Notes under the pieces: generated by a model
Database searches by the model: none
What the model saw: the letters and a program-made list of their open reading frames with translations, nothing else
What the model was told of the DNA's origin: nothing
In this document: positions 32,453 through 40,062 of the stretch, one piece after another
Numbering within the stretch: position 1 is the first letter of the stretch
How the letters are laid out: every line of letters begins with the position of its first letter
Position numbers and translations under genes: made by a program
NCBI RefSeq assembly: GCF_000439085.1
Contig: NZ_AUUA01000012.1
Location: forward strand, 57,610-121,609
Length of the DNA: 64,000 nt
Source: Leminorella grimontii ATCC 33999 = DSM 5078
Lineage (GTDB): Bacteria > Pseudomonadota > Gammaproteobacteria > Enterobacterales > Enterobacteriaceae
Direction: 5' to 3'

Positions 32453-34084
32453 TTAATCGTCCTGTTGTTCATCAATGGTTTTATCGTTTGAAAGAGAGCA
32501 GGCGCGATACATCACGTCGGCATAGCGCTGCTGGTCCTGATACATTTGGAGATAGACGCAGTACTTCGCGTCGTGGAAAGCGTAGGTAGAGGCGTCCGGT
32601 TCGATTCGCCTGCCTTCGCGCACCATGGCGCGGGCCGCATCGGCAAAGCCGTCAAACGCGCCACAGGCTACCGCTCCCAGCAGGGCGGCCCCCAGGGTGA
32701 CGGGATCCTCTTCTTCCGCCAGGTGAATGGCGCGCCCGGTGGCGTTGGCGTATTCGCGCAGCCACAGCGGGTTCTTTGTCGCGCCGCCGCACATCACGAT
32801 GCGCTCGATGCGGTGGCCGGCTTCCACCAGTGATTCAATAATGTGTCGGGTGCCATAGGCGATGGCCTGCAGCGTCGCCAGATAGCGCCGCGCCAGCTCG
32901 CTGACGCCCGTCTCCAGCGACAGCCCCGAGGCCATGCCGCGCGCGTCAGGGTTGGCGCGCGGGGAGCGGTTGCCGTGGTGGTCGGCTAAGATGTGGTAGT
33001 GGCAGGTGGGGTAATGCTCTTGGCGCTCCAGCAGCTCGACCTGACGATTCAGTAACGCATAGGGGCTTTCTCCCTGCGCTTTCGCCTCAGAAACCAGCCC
33101 GGCCCACGCCGCGCTCTGGTTCAGCGTCCAGTCCACCAGCGCGCCGGCGGCGCTTTGCCCGCCTTCGTTAAGCCAAAGCTTCGGCAGCATCGCGCCAAAG
33201 TACGGCCCCCAGACGCCCGGCACCATCACCGGATCGGCGCTTGCGACCATATGGCAGTTCGAGGTGCCGCTGATAATTGTCAGGCTGCCCGCAGGGTTAG
33301 CCGCCGCGAGCGCCAGCCCGCCCGCGTGGGCGTCAATAATGCCGCCGGCCACGACTACGCGCGTCGTCAAGCCAAGCTGATGGGCAGCGCTTTCGCACAG
33401 CGTTCCGGCCCGTTCGCCAAGTTCCAGCACCTTTGGCGGCACCTTGCTCAGTACGTCTTCCAGGCCGACGTCCGCCAGCAGGCTATCGCTAAAGCGCCCC
33501 TCGTGGGCAAGGTAGTTCCACTTGCAGGTCAGCGTACACACGCTGGCGGCGTCGGCGCCGCTGGCGCGCCAAACCAGATAGTCCGCCAGATCGAAAAAGC
33601 GCCACACCTGCCGATAGCGTTCAGGGTAGTGGCGCTTTATCCATAAAATTTTGGGGAGTTCCATCTCAACGCTGACTTCCCCGCCGACGTACTGTAGCGC
33701 CGGGTCGTTGGTCAGGTTGATGGCGGTGGCTTCCTCCGTCGCGCGATGGTCCATCCACATGACGATGTCTCTTTCGGGAGAGCCGCTTTCCGATACGGAA
33801 ACGGGGCTGCCGCCTTCGCCCACGGCGACCAGCGAGCAGGTGGCGTCAAAGCCGATGGAGCTGACGGCGTCAGCGCTAACGCCACTGAGAGCAACCGCCT
33901 CTTTCACCGTCTCGCACACGCGCAGCCAGATATCCGCCGAGGACTGCTCTACCTGACTTTCACCCGAGTGAAATTGCGCAATAGGCCGAACGGCAAAGGC
34001 CAGCCGCTCTCCCTTTGGCGTGAATATTCCGGCCCTGACGCTGGCGGAACCCACGTCGACACCGATGAAAAAGTTCTTTTCCAT
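32453..34084 (-). CDS. FGGY-family carbohydrate kinase (ribulokinase-like)
   Basis: A 543-residue sugar kinase. The N-terminal ATPase loop is FFIGVDVGSASVRAG; conserved elements are GFDATCSLVAV, MWMDHRA, GGIIDAHAGG (FGGY signature region), ISGTSNCHMV and DHHGNRSPRANPDARG. The last two, with the DHRA motif, place it near the D-ribulokinase-like (YpCarbK) branch rather than xylulokinase or glycerol kinase. It is the first gene of the cluster, so the promoter should lie in 34085-34240, where the DNA is AT-rich; no operator is obvious. It presumably phosphorylates the ketose made by the isomerase downstream. Confidence 0.9.
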   Translation of the reverse strand: MEKNFFIGVDVGSASVRAGIFTPKGERLAFAVRPIAQFHSGESQVEQSSADIWLRVCETVKEAVALSGVSADAVSSIGFDATCSLVAVGEGGSPVSVSESGSPERDIVMWMDHRATEEATAINLTNDPALQYVGGEVSVEMELPKILWIKRHYPERYRQVWRFFDLADYLVWRASGADAASVCTLTCKWNYLAHEGRFSDSLLADVGLEDVLSKVPPKVLELGERAGTLCESAAHQLGLTTRVVVAGGIIDAHAGGLALAAANPAGSLTIISGTSNCHMVASADPVMVPGVWGPYFGAMLPKLWLNEGGQSAAGALVDWTLNQSAAWAGLVSEAKAQGESPYALLNRQVELLERQEHYPTCHYHILADHHGNRSPRANPDARGMASGLSLETGVSELARRYLATLQAIAYGTRHIIESLVEAGHRIERIVMCGGATKNPLWLREYANATGRAIHLAEEEDPVTLGAALLGAVACGAFDGFADAARAMVREGRRIEPDASTYAFHDAKYCVYLQMYQDQQRYADVMYRACSLSNDKTIDEQQDD

Positions 34085-34244
34085 ACCTGCCTCAATTCAA
34101 TGCTGCGTCGAGGTAGCAAATTATGAAATGCAAAAAGGAAAGGCAATGGCCGGATGTGGAAACTGTGAAATGGATCGAATTGGAAATAGTAATGCGATGA
34201 AATATATAAGAATAAAAAATAGACGTTTAGACAGTAGAAAAGAA

Positions 34245-34298
34245 AACCGCCGGATGTGGCATCAACCCTTAGGTAATAGCCTCCGCTCCGGCGGTTTG
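34245..34298 (-). terminator. terminator downstream of the carbonic anhydrase gene
   Basis: AAACCGCCGGA and TCCGGCGGTTT form a perfect 11-bp stem with a 32-nt loop, followed on the minus strand by TTTTCTTTTC. It lies between the carbonic anhydrase gene and the catabolic operon's promoter region. Confidence 0.65.
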
Positions 34299-34337
34299 CT
34301 GAAATAAGCTGAAGCTGAACTTCAGCCGATAGGAAGG

Positions 34338-35060
34338 TTAGTCTTTCAATACGTCACGCGCGTTGATCGGCTGTACGGGGCGGCTGTTCGGATGTCCCAT
34401 CGTCTTCTCAAAAGAGGCGATCTGGGCTTTACTTGCCGCAATCGGGTCCTTCAGCACCAGCCAGCGAACGCCTTCTGTACACGGCGGGGTCGTCAGCGAG
34501 CCGTTAAAACGATAGTAGTGACGCCCCTTGGGCAGCAGCGCCTGCGCGTTAACGCTTTGCTGATAGTCAATCTGAGCGCCCTCTTTCGGCATCTCTTTCC
34601 ACAGCGCGGCTAGCGTTGGGTTCTCTTTTCCCTCTTTCACCATCACGGCAAGAACGGTAATTTCACCTTTCTCACTGGCGTGAACGAAGTGGATCTCCAT
34701 CGGGAACGACTGCCCTTCGATCAGGTTTTCGCTCGGCGTATGGAAGTGAAACTGCTTAAGCTCGAAGCGGATACCGTCAATCTCCAGGAAGCTTCCCGGC
34801 GCATAGTCGACCTGTAGGGTATGCCCGTTGTTAACCATGTCCTTTGCGCCCGCTTTGTAGCTGAGCTTAAACGGCGCCATGCTCGCCTTAATGGCGCCGG
34901 TTAAATTCACCGGGGACTGGTTTTGCGCGTGGCAGGCGGAAAACTCCGGCGACAGTTCAGCCCAGTGTTCCGGCCCCTCTTCTCCGCTATACCCCCAGTG
35001 GCCGGAAGCGAAGGCGTTAAAAGAGAGCGCAAGTCCACAGGCGATAACGAGCTTTTTCAT
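34338..35060 (-). CDS. cah: alpha-class carbonic anhydrase, periplasmic
   Basis: A 240-residue exported enzyme that interconverts CO2 and bicarbonate. A signal peptide ends at about residue 20 (FNAFA). The three zinc-binding histidines are in FHFHTPSEN (two) and EIHFVH (one). Two conserved cysteines (in FSACHAQNQSPVNL and TTPPCTEGVRW) form the usual disulfide of bacterial alpha enzymes. The TTPPC substrate-pocket motif is intact. The ATG at 35060 follows AGGA; six codons of extra open frame are ignored. The 330 bp upstream are AT-rich and carry only a weak hairpin. Confidence 0.93.
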   Translation of the reverse strand: MKKLVIACGLALSFNAFASGHWGYSGEEGPEHWAELSPEFSACHAQNQSPVNLTGAIKASMAPFKLSYKAGAKDMVNNGHTLQVDYAPGSFLEIDGIRFELKQFHFHTPSENLIEGQSFPMEIHFVHASEKGEITVLAVMVKEGKENPTLAALWKEMPKEGAQIDYQQSVNAQALLPKGRHYYRFNGSLTTPPCTEGVRWLVLKDPIAASKAQIASFEKTMGHPNSRPVQPINARDVLKD

Positions 35061-35391
35061 ATGATAAGTCCTACTCAAGACAAGAAATGGTTATGAATGG
35101 AACCTTCAGAGAGATACGGGGTGCGTAAAGGGTTAGAACCGAGCTATCGTCCCTGATAGGGGCAGCACAATAAACGCGTTGCTGCTCGGCTATTTTGCGC
35201 CTTGGAAAATCAGAGCGTAAGCGGTTAAAAGGTAACAAAATATATCAAAATAAAATAATATCGAAATGAAATAAAACACTTACATTTACTGCGAACAATC
35301 GAAAACGCCTCGACAGAAATTAATCCATCGAGACGTATAACGAGATAAAAAACTGATTGGAACTAGCGTGGAAAATCGTAATTTAAAATAG

Positions 35392-35865
35392 TTAAAGTAT
35401 CGACGAGCTCCACTTTTCATTGCCGTAGCGCCGATTCTTATAGCTGTCGATCCGCCATTCTCCGGCCTTTTTCAACATGATGAACAGATACTCGTCCTTA
35501 AACTGGCTCTGCGTCTTAACGTACACTTCGGCACGGCTTTTGGTTTTTATCTCTACGTTGACTTCCAGTGGATCTTCAATGCCGTTGAATTTGGACGGAA
35601 AGCCGAAACTCTTCGGGTTCTTACCACCGTACACCCTGCGTTTGTCCGTGCAGAACTCGTCAAACAGTGGCGAAGTGCGCTCGCCGAAGGGCGCAAACCA
35701 GTTGGTCCTTGGGGCATAGTGATATTCGATGCCGGGATACTGTTCACGCAGGGCGCTATCTTCTTCTCGGCTTTGAGTGTGAATATCGTTTTCAATCAGG
35801 TTCCACTTTTCACCGAATGCCCTGACGCGCTCGGCCAGATACGTTTTTAACACGGCTTCATCCAT
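35392..35865 (-). CDS. NTF2-fold immunity-like protein, orphan
   Basis: A 157-residue soluble protein. The C-terminal DEYLFIMLKKAGEWRIDSYKNRRYG is a typical end of NTF2-like cone folds and resembles RhsI-type and NTF2-fold immunity proteins of polymorphic toxin systems. The N-terminal half is helical (LKTYLAERVRAFGEKW). No Rhs or toxin gene lies next to it; the neighbours are carbonic anhydrase and an autotransporter on the same strand. It could be a leftover immunity gene protecting against effectors of kin. Assignment to a specific family is uncertain. Confidence 0.55.
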   Translation of the reverse strand: MDEAVLKTYLAERVRAFGEKWNLIENDIHTQSREEDSALREQYPGIEYHYAPRTNWFAPFGERTSPLFDEFCTDKRRVYGGKNPKSFGFPSKFNGIEDPLEVNVEIKTKSRAEVYVKTQSQFKDEYLFIMLKKAGEWRIDSYKNRRYGNEKWSSSIL

Positions 35866-35932
35866 GATTTATCACCTTATTTTTTCTGATTTCACCAATA
35901 AAATCTCGGCCAGAATACGCTGATAGGGAGAC

Positions 35933-35964
35933 GAAAAAAAGCCCGCAATCTTCATCGCGGGCCT
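35933..35964 (-). terminator. terminator of autotransporter 2
   Basis: AAGCCCGC and GCGGGCCTT pair around a 10-nt loop, followed on the minus strand by an uninterrupted T run, about 20 nt past the stop. Confidence 0.8.
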
Positions 35965-35984
35965 TGATTCAATTACAACAAGGG

Positions 35985-38900
35985 TTAGAACTTGTACTTA
36001 AACCCAACCGTCAACGCCGTATCGCTGTAGCCGTCGTCGCCCAGCTGTTGCGCCACGTTGGTCCAGACGTTGGCGTGCTGACTCAGTTGGCCTTCCATAC
36101 CCAGCTTCAGCTCGCCGACGTTGGTGCTGCCCGCCTGACGGGTCGTTACGCCGTCCAGCGTTGCCCCTGCGCGTTCAGTGTTATGCAGCCAGTTCGCTTC
36201 GGTGTAGACGGTAAACAGCTTGTCGCTACCCTTGTCCATGTCGCTTACGCCGTCGCGGGACAGCTTCACGCCAAGGCGCGTCTGCACGTTGTTGTCGCCG
36301 TCGGACGTCACTTTTGTGCCGTTGGCTTCGCGGTGGTCATCGGCTTTTACGCCGTTCCAGATAACCTGCGCCTGCGGCGTCACGTACACGCGACTGTTTT
36401 CCCCCTGATACACCGGCATGCGGTAGCCGCCTTCCACCGACGCGCTAAAGCCCTTCATGTCGTAGCTTTCGCTCGCCAGCTGCTCGCCGTTCACGCTGGC
36501 ATCAAGCAGGCTGTACTGCACCCAGCTGTCGACATACAGGCCGTCCAGCGTTTTGGCGTCCTGATACCAGGTGGCATACACGCCGCCGCTGTAGCCGTCG
36601 ACCTTTCCCTTGGAGCTGTAGTCACTGTGGCCGTTAACGCTCTTGCTGCTCGACTGGCCGTAGCCCAGCATCAGGCCCAGGCCCAGGCGGTCATCCGCGC
36701 CGAACTGCACGCTCGCCACTTCGCCGCCGCCCTGAATCACGTAGGTGTTGGTGGTGGTCTTAACATGCCCGCTGGTGTCTCTGGATTCAGTATGGTTGCC
36801 CTGCTGGCGCAGCCACATGCTGGAGTTCTCCGCGCGCCCTTCGCGGTCTTCCAGACGCAGGTTGAACATCTTGCTGGCCGCCGCCATGTTGGCCACGTAG
36901 CTGCCCGTTTCTGCGCGCGGAGCGAGCTGCGAACGCAGGTACCAGTTGCCGTTGTCGGCATTCTCGCCGACGCCGCCCTGATACAGGTCATATTCATACG
37001 CGCCCGCAACTACGCGGTTGCTCAGCTTGAACACGTCGGCCGCTGACTGGCTGGCGTCCAGCACGCGGACGAGTTCAATACCGTCGTCAACGGTTTGCAG
37101 CCCCTGGCCGCCAAGGTTGTTCACCTTAATGCCGGTCGCCGCGCTGCCCAGACGGGTGCCGTCTACCACCAGCATATCGCTGGCGCTGTTGGCGCCGCCT
37201 TCATTCAACACTGTGTCAACCGTGATTTGGCCGCCGTTGGCGACAAACACGCCGTTGCCGGAAGCGCCGGGAGTCTGACCGCCGCTGATAACTAACACGT
37301 CGCCCACTGCGCCGTTGCCCATATTAATAGCGCCGCTGTTGCTGAAGGTCCGCACGCCAAGAAGCTGAGCCTGCGCCGCACCGCCGATAACCATGCTGTT
37401 AGCCGCATAGCCGGTGCTATATTCACTACTGTTATTCAGGGTGGTGGCCAGGCCGCCGTCGCCCAACAGGGTCATTGTGCCGCTGTTAGTCACCGTACCG
37501 TTGCCGCTCAGTCCCATATTGGATACCGATACGCCGAACGTATCGCGCACGCCGTCGCCGGTGGTGTCGGTCACGCTGCGCAAGTTCCACTCGCCCGCGT
37601 TCTGGATGCCTGCGCCGTCAACGGTATCGTAGATATCGACGCTGCCGGTCATCACGCCTGCGTTAGTCAGGCTGAAGGAGGCCATGGCCGTGCTGTTTGC
37701 CCGGTTGCCCTGCGCGTTGACGATGCTGTCAGACATCGCGCCCAGCGTACCCTGGTTAGTAATAATGGAATTGCCAGCGGTACCAAGATTAATTGCAGTA
37801 GCGGTATTGTTGATCTGGCTAGGCGCTGAGTCATCAGTCCAGCCGCCGATCGCATTGACGCCTGCGCCAATCTTGATATCTGTATCACCGCTCAGTCGAC
37901 GTAAACCACCGGAGATATATTCACCTGCGACAAAAATGGCTGAACCGTGTACGGAGGTCGATGCATCGATCGCGCTATTTGAACCGGCAGCCAGTTCGAA
38001 CTGACCATCAGTAATCGCTTCGATAGCTTTACCTGATTCGCCCTGAACCTTGATGCTGGAATTGTTAATCAGCATTGTGGTATTGCCGACGGCCTGCCCA
38101 TTACCTCCCTCTACAACGGGCTTGTAATCTGTGGTGCGACCGATAACACCGCCTTGCAGCGTGCGCGTATCCTTCCCACCGTTGACTGAAAGTGCTGAGT
38201 TATTAATTTCGATATAAGAAGTGCCTGCGTCAGATGCCAGAACACCAATCGCTCGGGTATTTGTTGAACTCGCTGCGGCAGTCAGGGAAACATCAATATC
38301 GTTGGCAACTATGCTGGCATCGCCGTTGCCGCCAGTGGTTGAGACATAAGCGCCATAGACATCTGTCGCTGAACCGGTAATTGTCGTACCCGTAAGTTTC
38401 AGTATGCCGTTACCGCCGGACTGAGGGCGAAGAAAAATTGCGCGACCTTGCCCCTGTGGCGCATTAAAGCTAAATACGCTGCCGGTGTCTTCAATAATGA
38501 CATCAGTGGCATATCGAGTATTGCTTTCAAGGCCAGAAACGACGCCAGCGGATGCGTCCAGCGACAGATTAAACTGATTGTTCTTTGACACAATACTGGA
38601 AATACCGCTACCAGATTCAAGGAAGTTTGTCACCGCGCCGCCGGTGCCTCCTGACGTTCCAGTGTAGGCATAGTTGAACGTTGAGCCTTCTATTTGCGTT
38701 AACGCATCACCATCCTTAACGTGATTATAAATACCCCATTTTTGCGTGACGGAAGGCGCCACGGTAAGAGTAGAGTCCGTCATACTCGTGGTTGTTTTAC
38801 CGACGCCAAACGTATTGATCGCTTGAGCTTCCTGTGAGGAAATCGTGCTGCCGATAATATTAACGGCAACCGTGCCGGTTGAGCTGACCGTATTGATAGC

Positions 38901-39242
38901 AATGGTGCCAGCAGTCGAATTTATGACGCTGCCTGCACCTATCGAGGTGAAAAGGTCACCTGTGCTATTCATATTAACGAATGGCGTAACGGTACCATCA
39001 GCGATATTCAGCGTAATGTCCGAAGTTGAGTAGGCAATACCGGTCGAATAACTGCCCGCCGTACAGGAAACCGTCGAGCCCGCAGCAGGCGCGACGCCGC
39101 CGCTACATTCGTTCGCCGCATAGGCGCCGTTTACGCTAAGCAGCGCAATCCCGGCCAACACGGCTAAAGAAACAGGGGTGCGTTTTTTGGAATAATGCGT
39201 AACAGAAGGGGTTGCGCATTGATTTTCTTTATTGCTCGCCAT
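35985..39242 (-). CDS. type Va autotransporter 2
   Basis: A 1085-residue surface protein with an extended signal peptide (about 42 residues, ending in NGAYA). The passenger is a Gly/Ser/Asn/Thr-rich beta-helix with VINSTAGTIAIN-type rungs. The last 350 residues include a junction domain with QTPGASGNGVFVANGGQ and a 12-strand barrel ending GFKYKF. The barrel and junction are nearly identical to those of autotransporter 3, 4.1 kb away, whereas the passengers differ. AAGGGA precedes the ATG with long spacing. Likely a phase- or niche-specific adhesin. A terminator lies just after the stop. Confidence 0.9.
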   Translation of the reverse strand: MASNKENQCATPSVTHYSKKRTPVSLAVLAGIALLSVNGAYAANECSGGVAPAAGSTVSCTAGSYSTGIAYSTSDITLNIADGTVTPFVNMNSTGDLFTSIGAGSVINSTAGTIAINTVSSTGTVAVNIIGSTISSQEAQAINTFGVGKTTTSMTDSTLTVAPSVTQKWGIYNHVKDGDALTQIEGSTFNYAYTGTSGGTGGAVTNFLESGSGISSIVSKNNQFNLSLDASAGVVSGLESNTRYATDVIIEDTGSVFSFNAPQGQGRAIFLRPQSGGNGILKLTGTTITGSATDVYGAYVSTTGGNGDASIVANDIDVSLTAAASSTNTRAIGVLASDAGTSYIEINNSALSVNGGKDTRTLQGGVIGRTTDYKPVVEGGNGQAVGNTTMLINNSSIKVQGESGKAIEAITDGQFELAAGSNSAIDASTSVHGSAIFVAGEYISGGLRRLSGDTDIKIGAGVNAIGGWTDDSAPSQINNTATAINLGTAGNSIITNQGTLGAMSDSIVNAQGNRANSTAMASFSLTNAGVMTGSVDIYDTVDGAGIQNAGEWNLRSVTDTTGDGVRDTFGVSVSNMGLSGNGTVTNSGTMTLLGDGGLATTLNNSSEYSTGYAANSMVIGGAAQAQLLGVRTFSNSGAINMGNGAVGDVLVISGGQTPGASGNGVFVANGGQITVDTVLNEGGANSASDMLVVDGTRLGSAATGIKVNNLGGQGLQTVDDGIELVRVLDASQSAADVFKLSNRVVAGAYEYDLYQGGVGENADNGNWYLRSQLAPRAETGSYVANMAAASKMFNLRLEDREGRAENSSMWLRQQGNHTESRDTSGHVKTTTNTYVIQGGGEVASVQFGADDRLGLGLMLGYGQSSSKSVNGHSDYSSKGKVDGYSGGVYATWYQDAKTLDGLYVDSWVQYSLLDASVNGEQLASESYDMKGFSASVEGGYRMPVYQGENSRVYVTPQAQVIWNGVKADDHREANGTKVTSDGDNNVQTRLGVKLSRDGVSDMDKGSDKLFTVYTEANWLHNTERAGATLDGVTTRQAGSTNVGELKLGMEGQLSQHANVWTNVAQQLGDDGYSDTALTVGFKYKF
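37143..37254. repeat. 112-bp exact repeat shared by autotransporters 2 and 3 (copy A)
   Basis: These 112 bases are identical, including third-codon positions, to 41248-41359. The stretch encodes the junction between passenger and barrel. The surrounding 1.3 kb (35985 to about 37290 against 40063 to about 41400) is also very similar, which signals recent gene conversion or duplication. Confidence 0.85.
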
Positions 39243-39547
39243 AAATATCTATTTAATTCCCTTAAAAAAATGCATTACAAAAATTGAAATAACTAAAATG
39301 TTTCGTGATATAGGTAAAAGAATTATCTATAGAGATCGTTGGCGTGCGCTAGAATAGTGAATTGATTGCATATGCTACCGACATAAATTATATAAAAATA
39401 ATTTAATATATATTTCAATCAATTAAATAAAACTAAGGGCTTGAGCCAGCCACCAATATTCCTAAAGAAATCCTACCGTTATATGCATGGTGGGCCGCTC
39501 TGACAAAGCAGAAAGCATAGAAATCCCTATCCAAGCCATGATCAATA

Positions 39548-39700
39548 TAATAGATCGATTAAAATGATTCAAACAACCATTTAGTCTAAACATGGACATA
39601 ATTACCAACAAAACAGCATAATATTTCATTTAAGTGTAAGATTTTATGAAAAAGATCGAAGATAAGATAAAATATAGGTAATAACATTGCAGCGCATTAA
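39548..39700. repeat. conserved upstream block of autotransporter 2 (copy A)
   Basis: About 150 bp resembling 44545-44697. Both contain AATAGATCGA and, at the same 32-bp distance, the 17-bp motif TTARTCTAAAnATRGAC, then CAACAAAACAG and AAAAAGATCGAA. Conservation in otherwise drifting AT-rich DNA suggests a regulatory function or a recent duplication. Confidence 0.6.
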
Positions 39701-40010
39701 TAAAGATACAAATAAAGATTAATAAGAGAAATAAAAGAGATAAAAATAGCAACAATAAATTATCATTTTTTATTTTGAAAAATGTTGTTTTCAAAAATGA
39801 GAAATAGATAACATCAAATTTCAGATGCATTCCCTCTTTGAAACAATACGGATCGTCGTTTTGCATCTCACGGCGCAGGAATGCCCGTACGGGCGTCACC
39901 TGATCCGCATTTTTTATGAGCAAAAGAGGTAAGAACGGTAAATCGGCCATGAAATTCTGAGAGATATTCAAATAGCCCGAACGGGCTTATCATCCTCTGA
40001 AGCAGCAAGT

Positions 40011-40042
40011 AAAAAGGCCCGTAACTCATCATTACGGGCCTT
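40011..40042 (-). terminator. terminator of autotransporter 3
   Basis: AAGGCCCGTAA and TTACGGGCCTT make a perfect 11-bp stem with a 7-nt loop, followed on the minus strand by TTTTT. It lies about 20 nt past the stop codon. Confidence 0.85.
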
Positions 40043-40062
40043 CTATTTAACAACGGCAGGAA

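Larger units (their letters stand above)
39243..40062. other. intergenic region between autotransporters 2 and 3
   Basis: 820 bp, AT-rich, with no gene I can support. From the left: promoter region of autotransporter 2; a 150-bp block (39548-39700) homologous to 44545-44697; then at about 39830-39990 a GC-richer stretch with hairpins GCCCGTACGGGC (39883-39894) and AGCCCG-AA-CGGGCT (39974-39987) that may be a dispersed repeat; and finally the terminator of autotransporter 3. Open frames of 60-110 codons on the minus strand look like chance or repeat-derived. Confidence 0.5.

Noticed and set aside
39630..40053. Two overlapping minus-strand open frames of 113 and 61 codons
   Set aside because: They overlap in different frames, one contains the autotransporter 3 terminator and the other the conserved upstream block. 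They look like repeat-derived frames, not genes.
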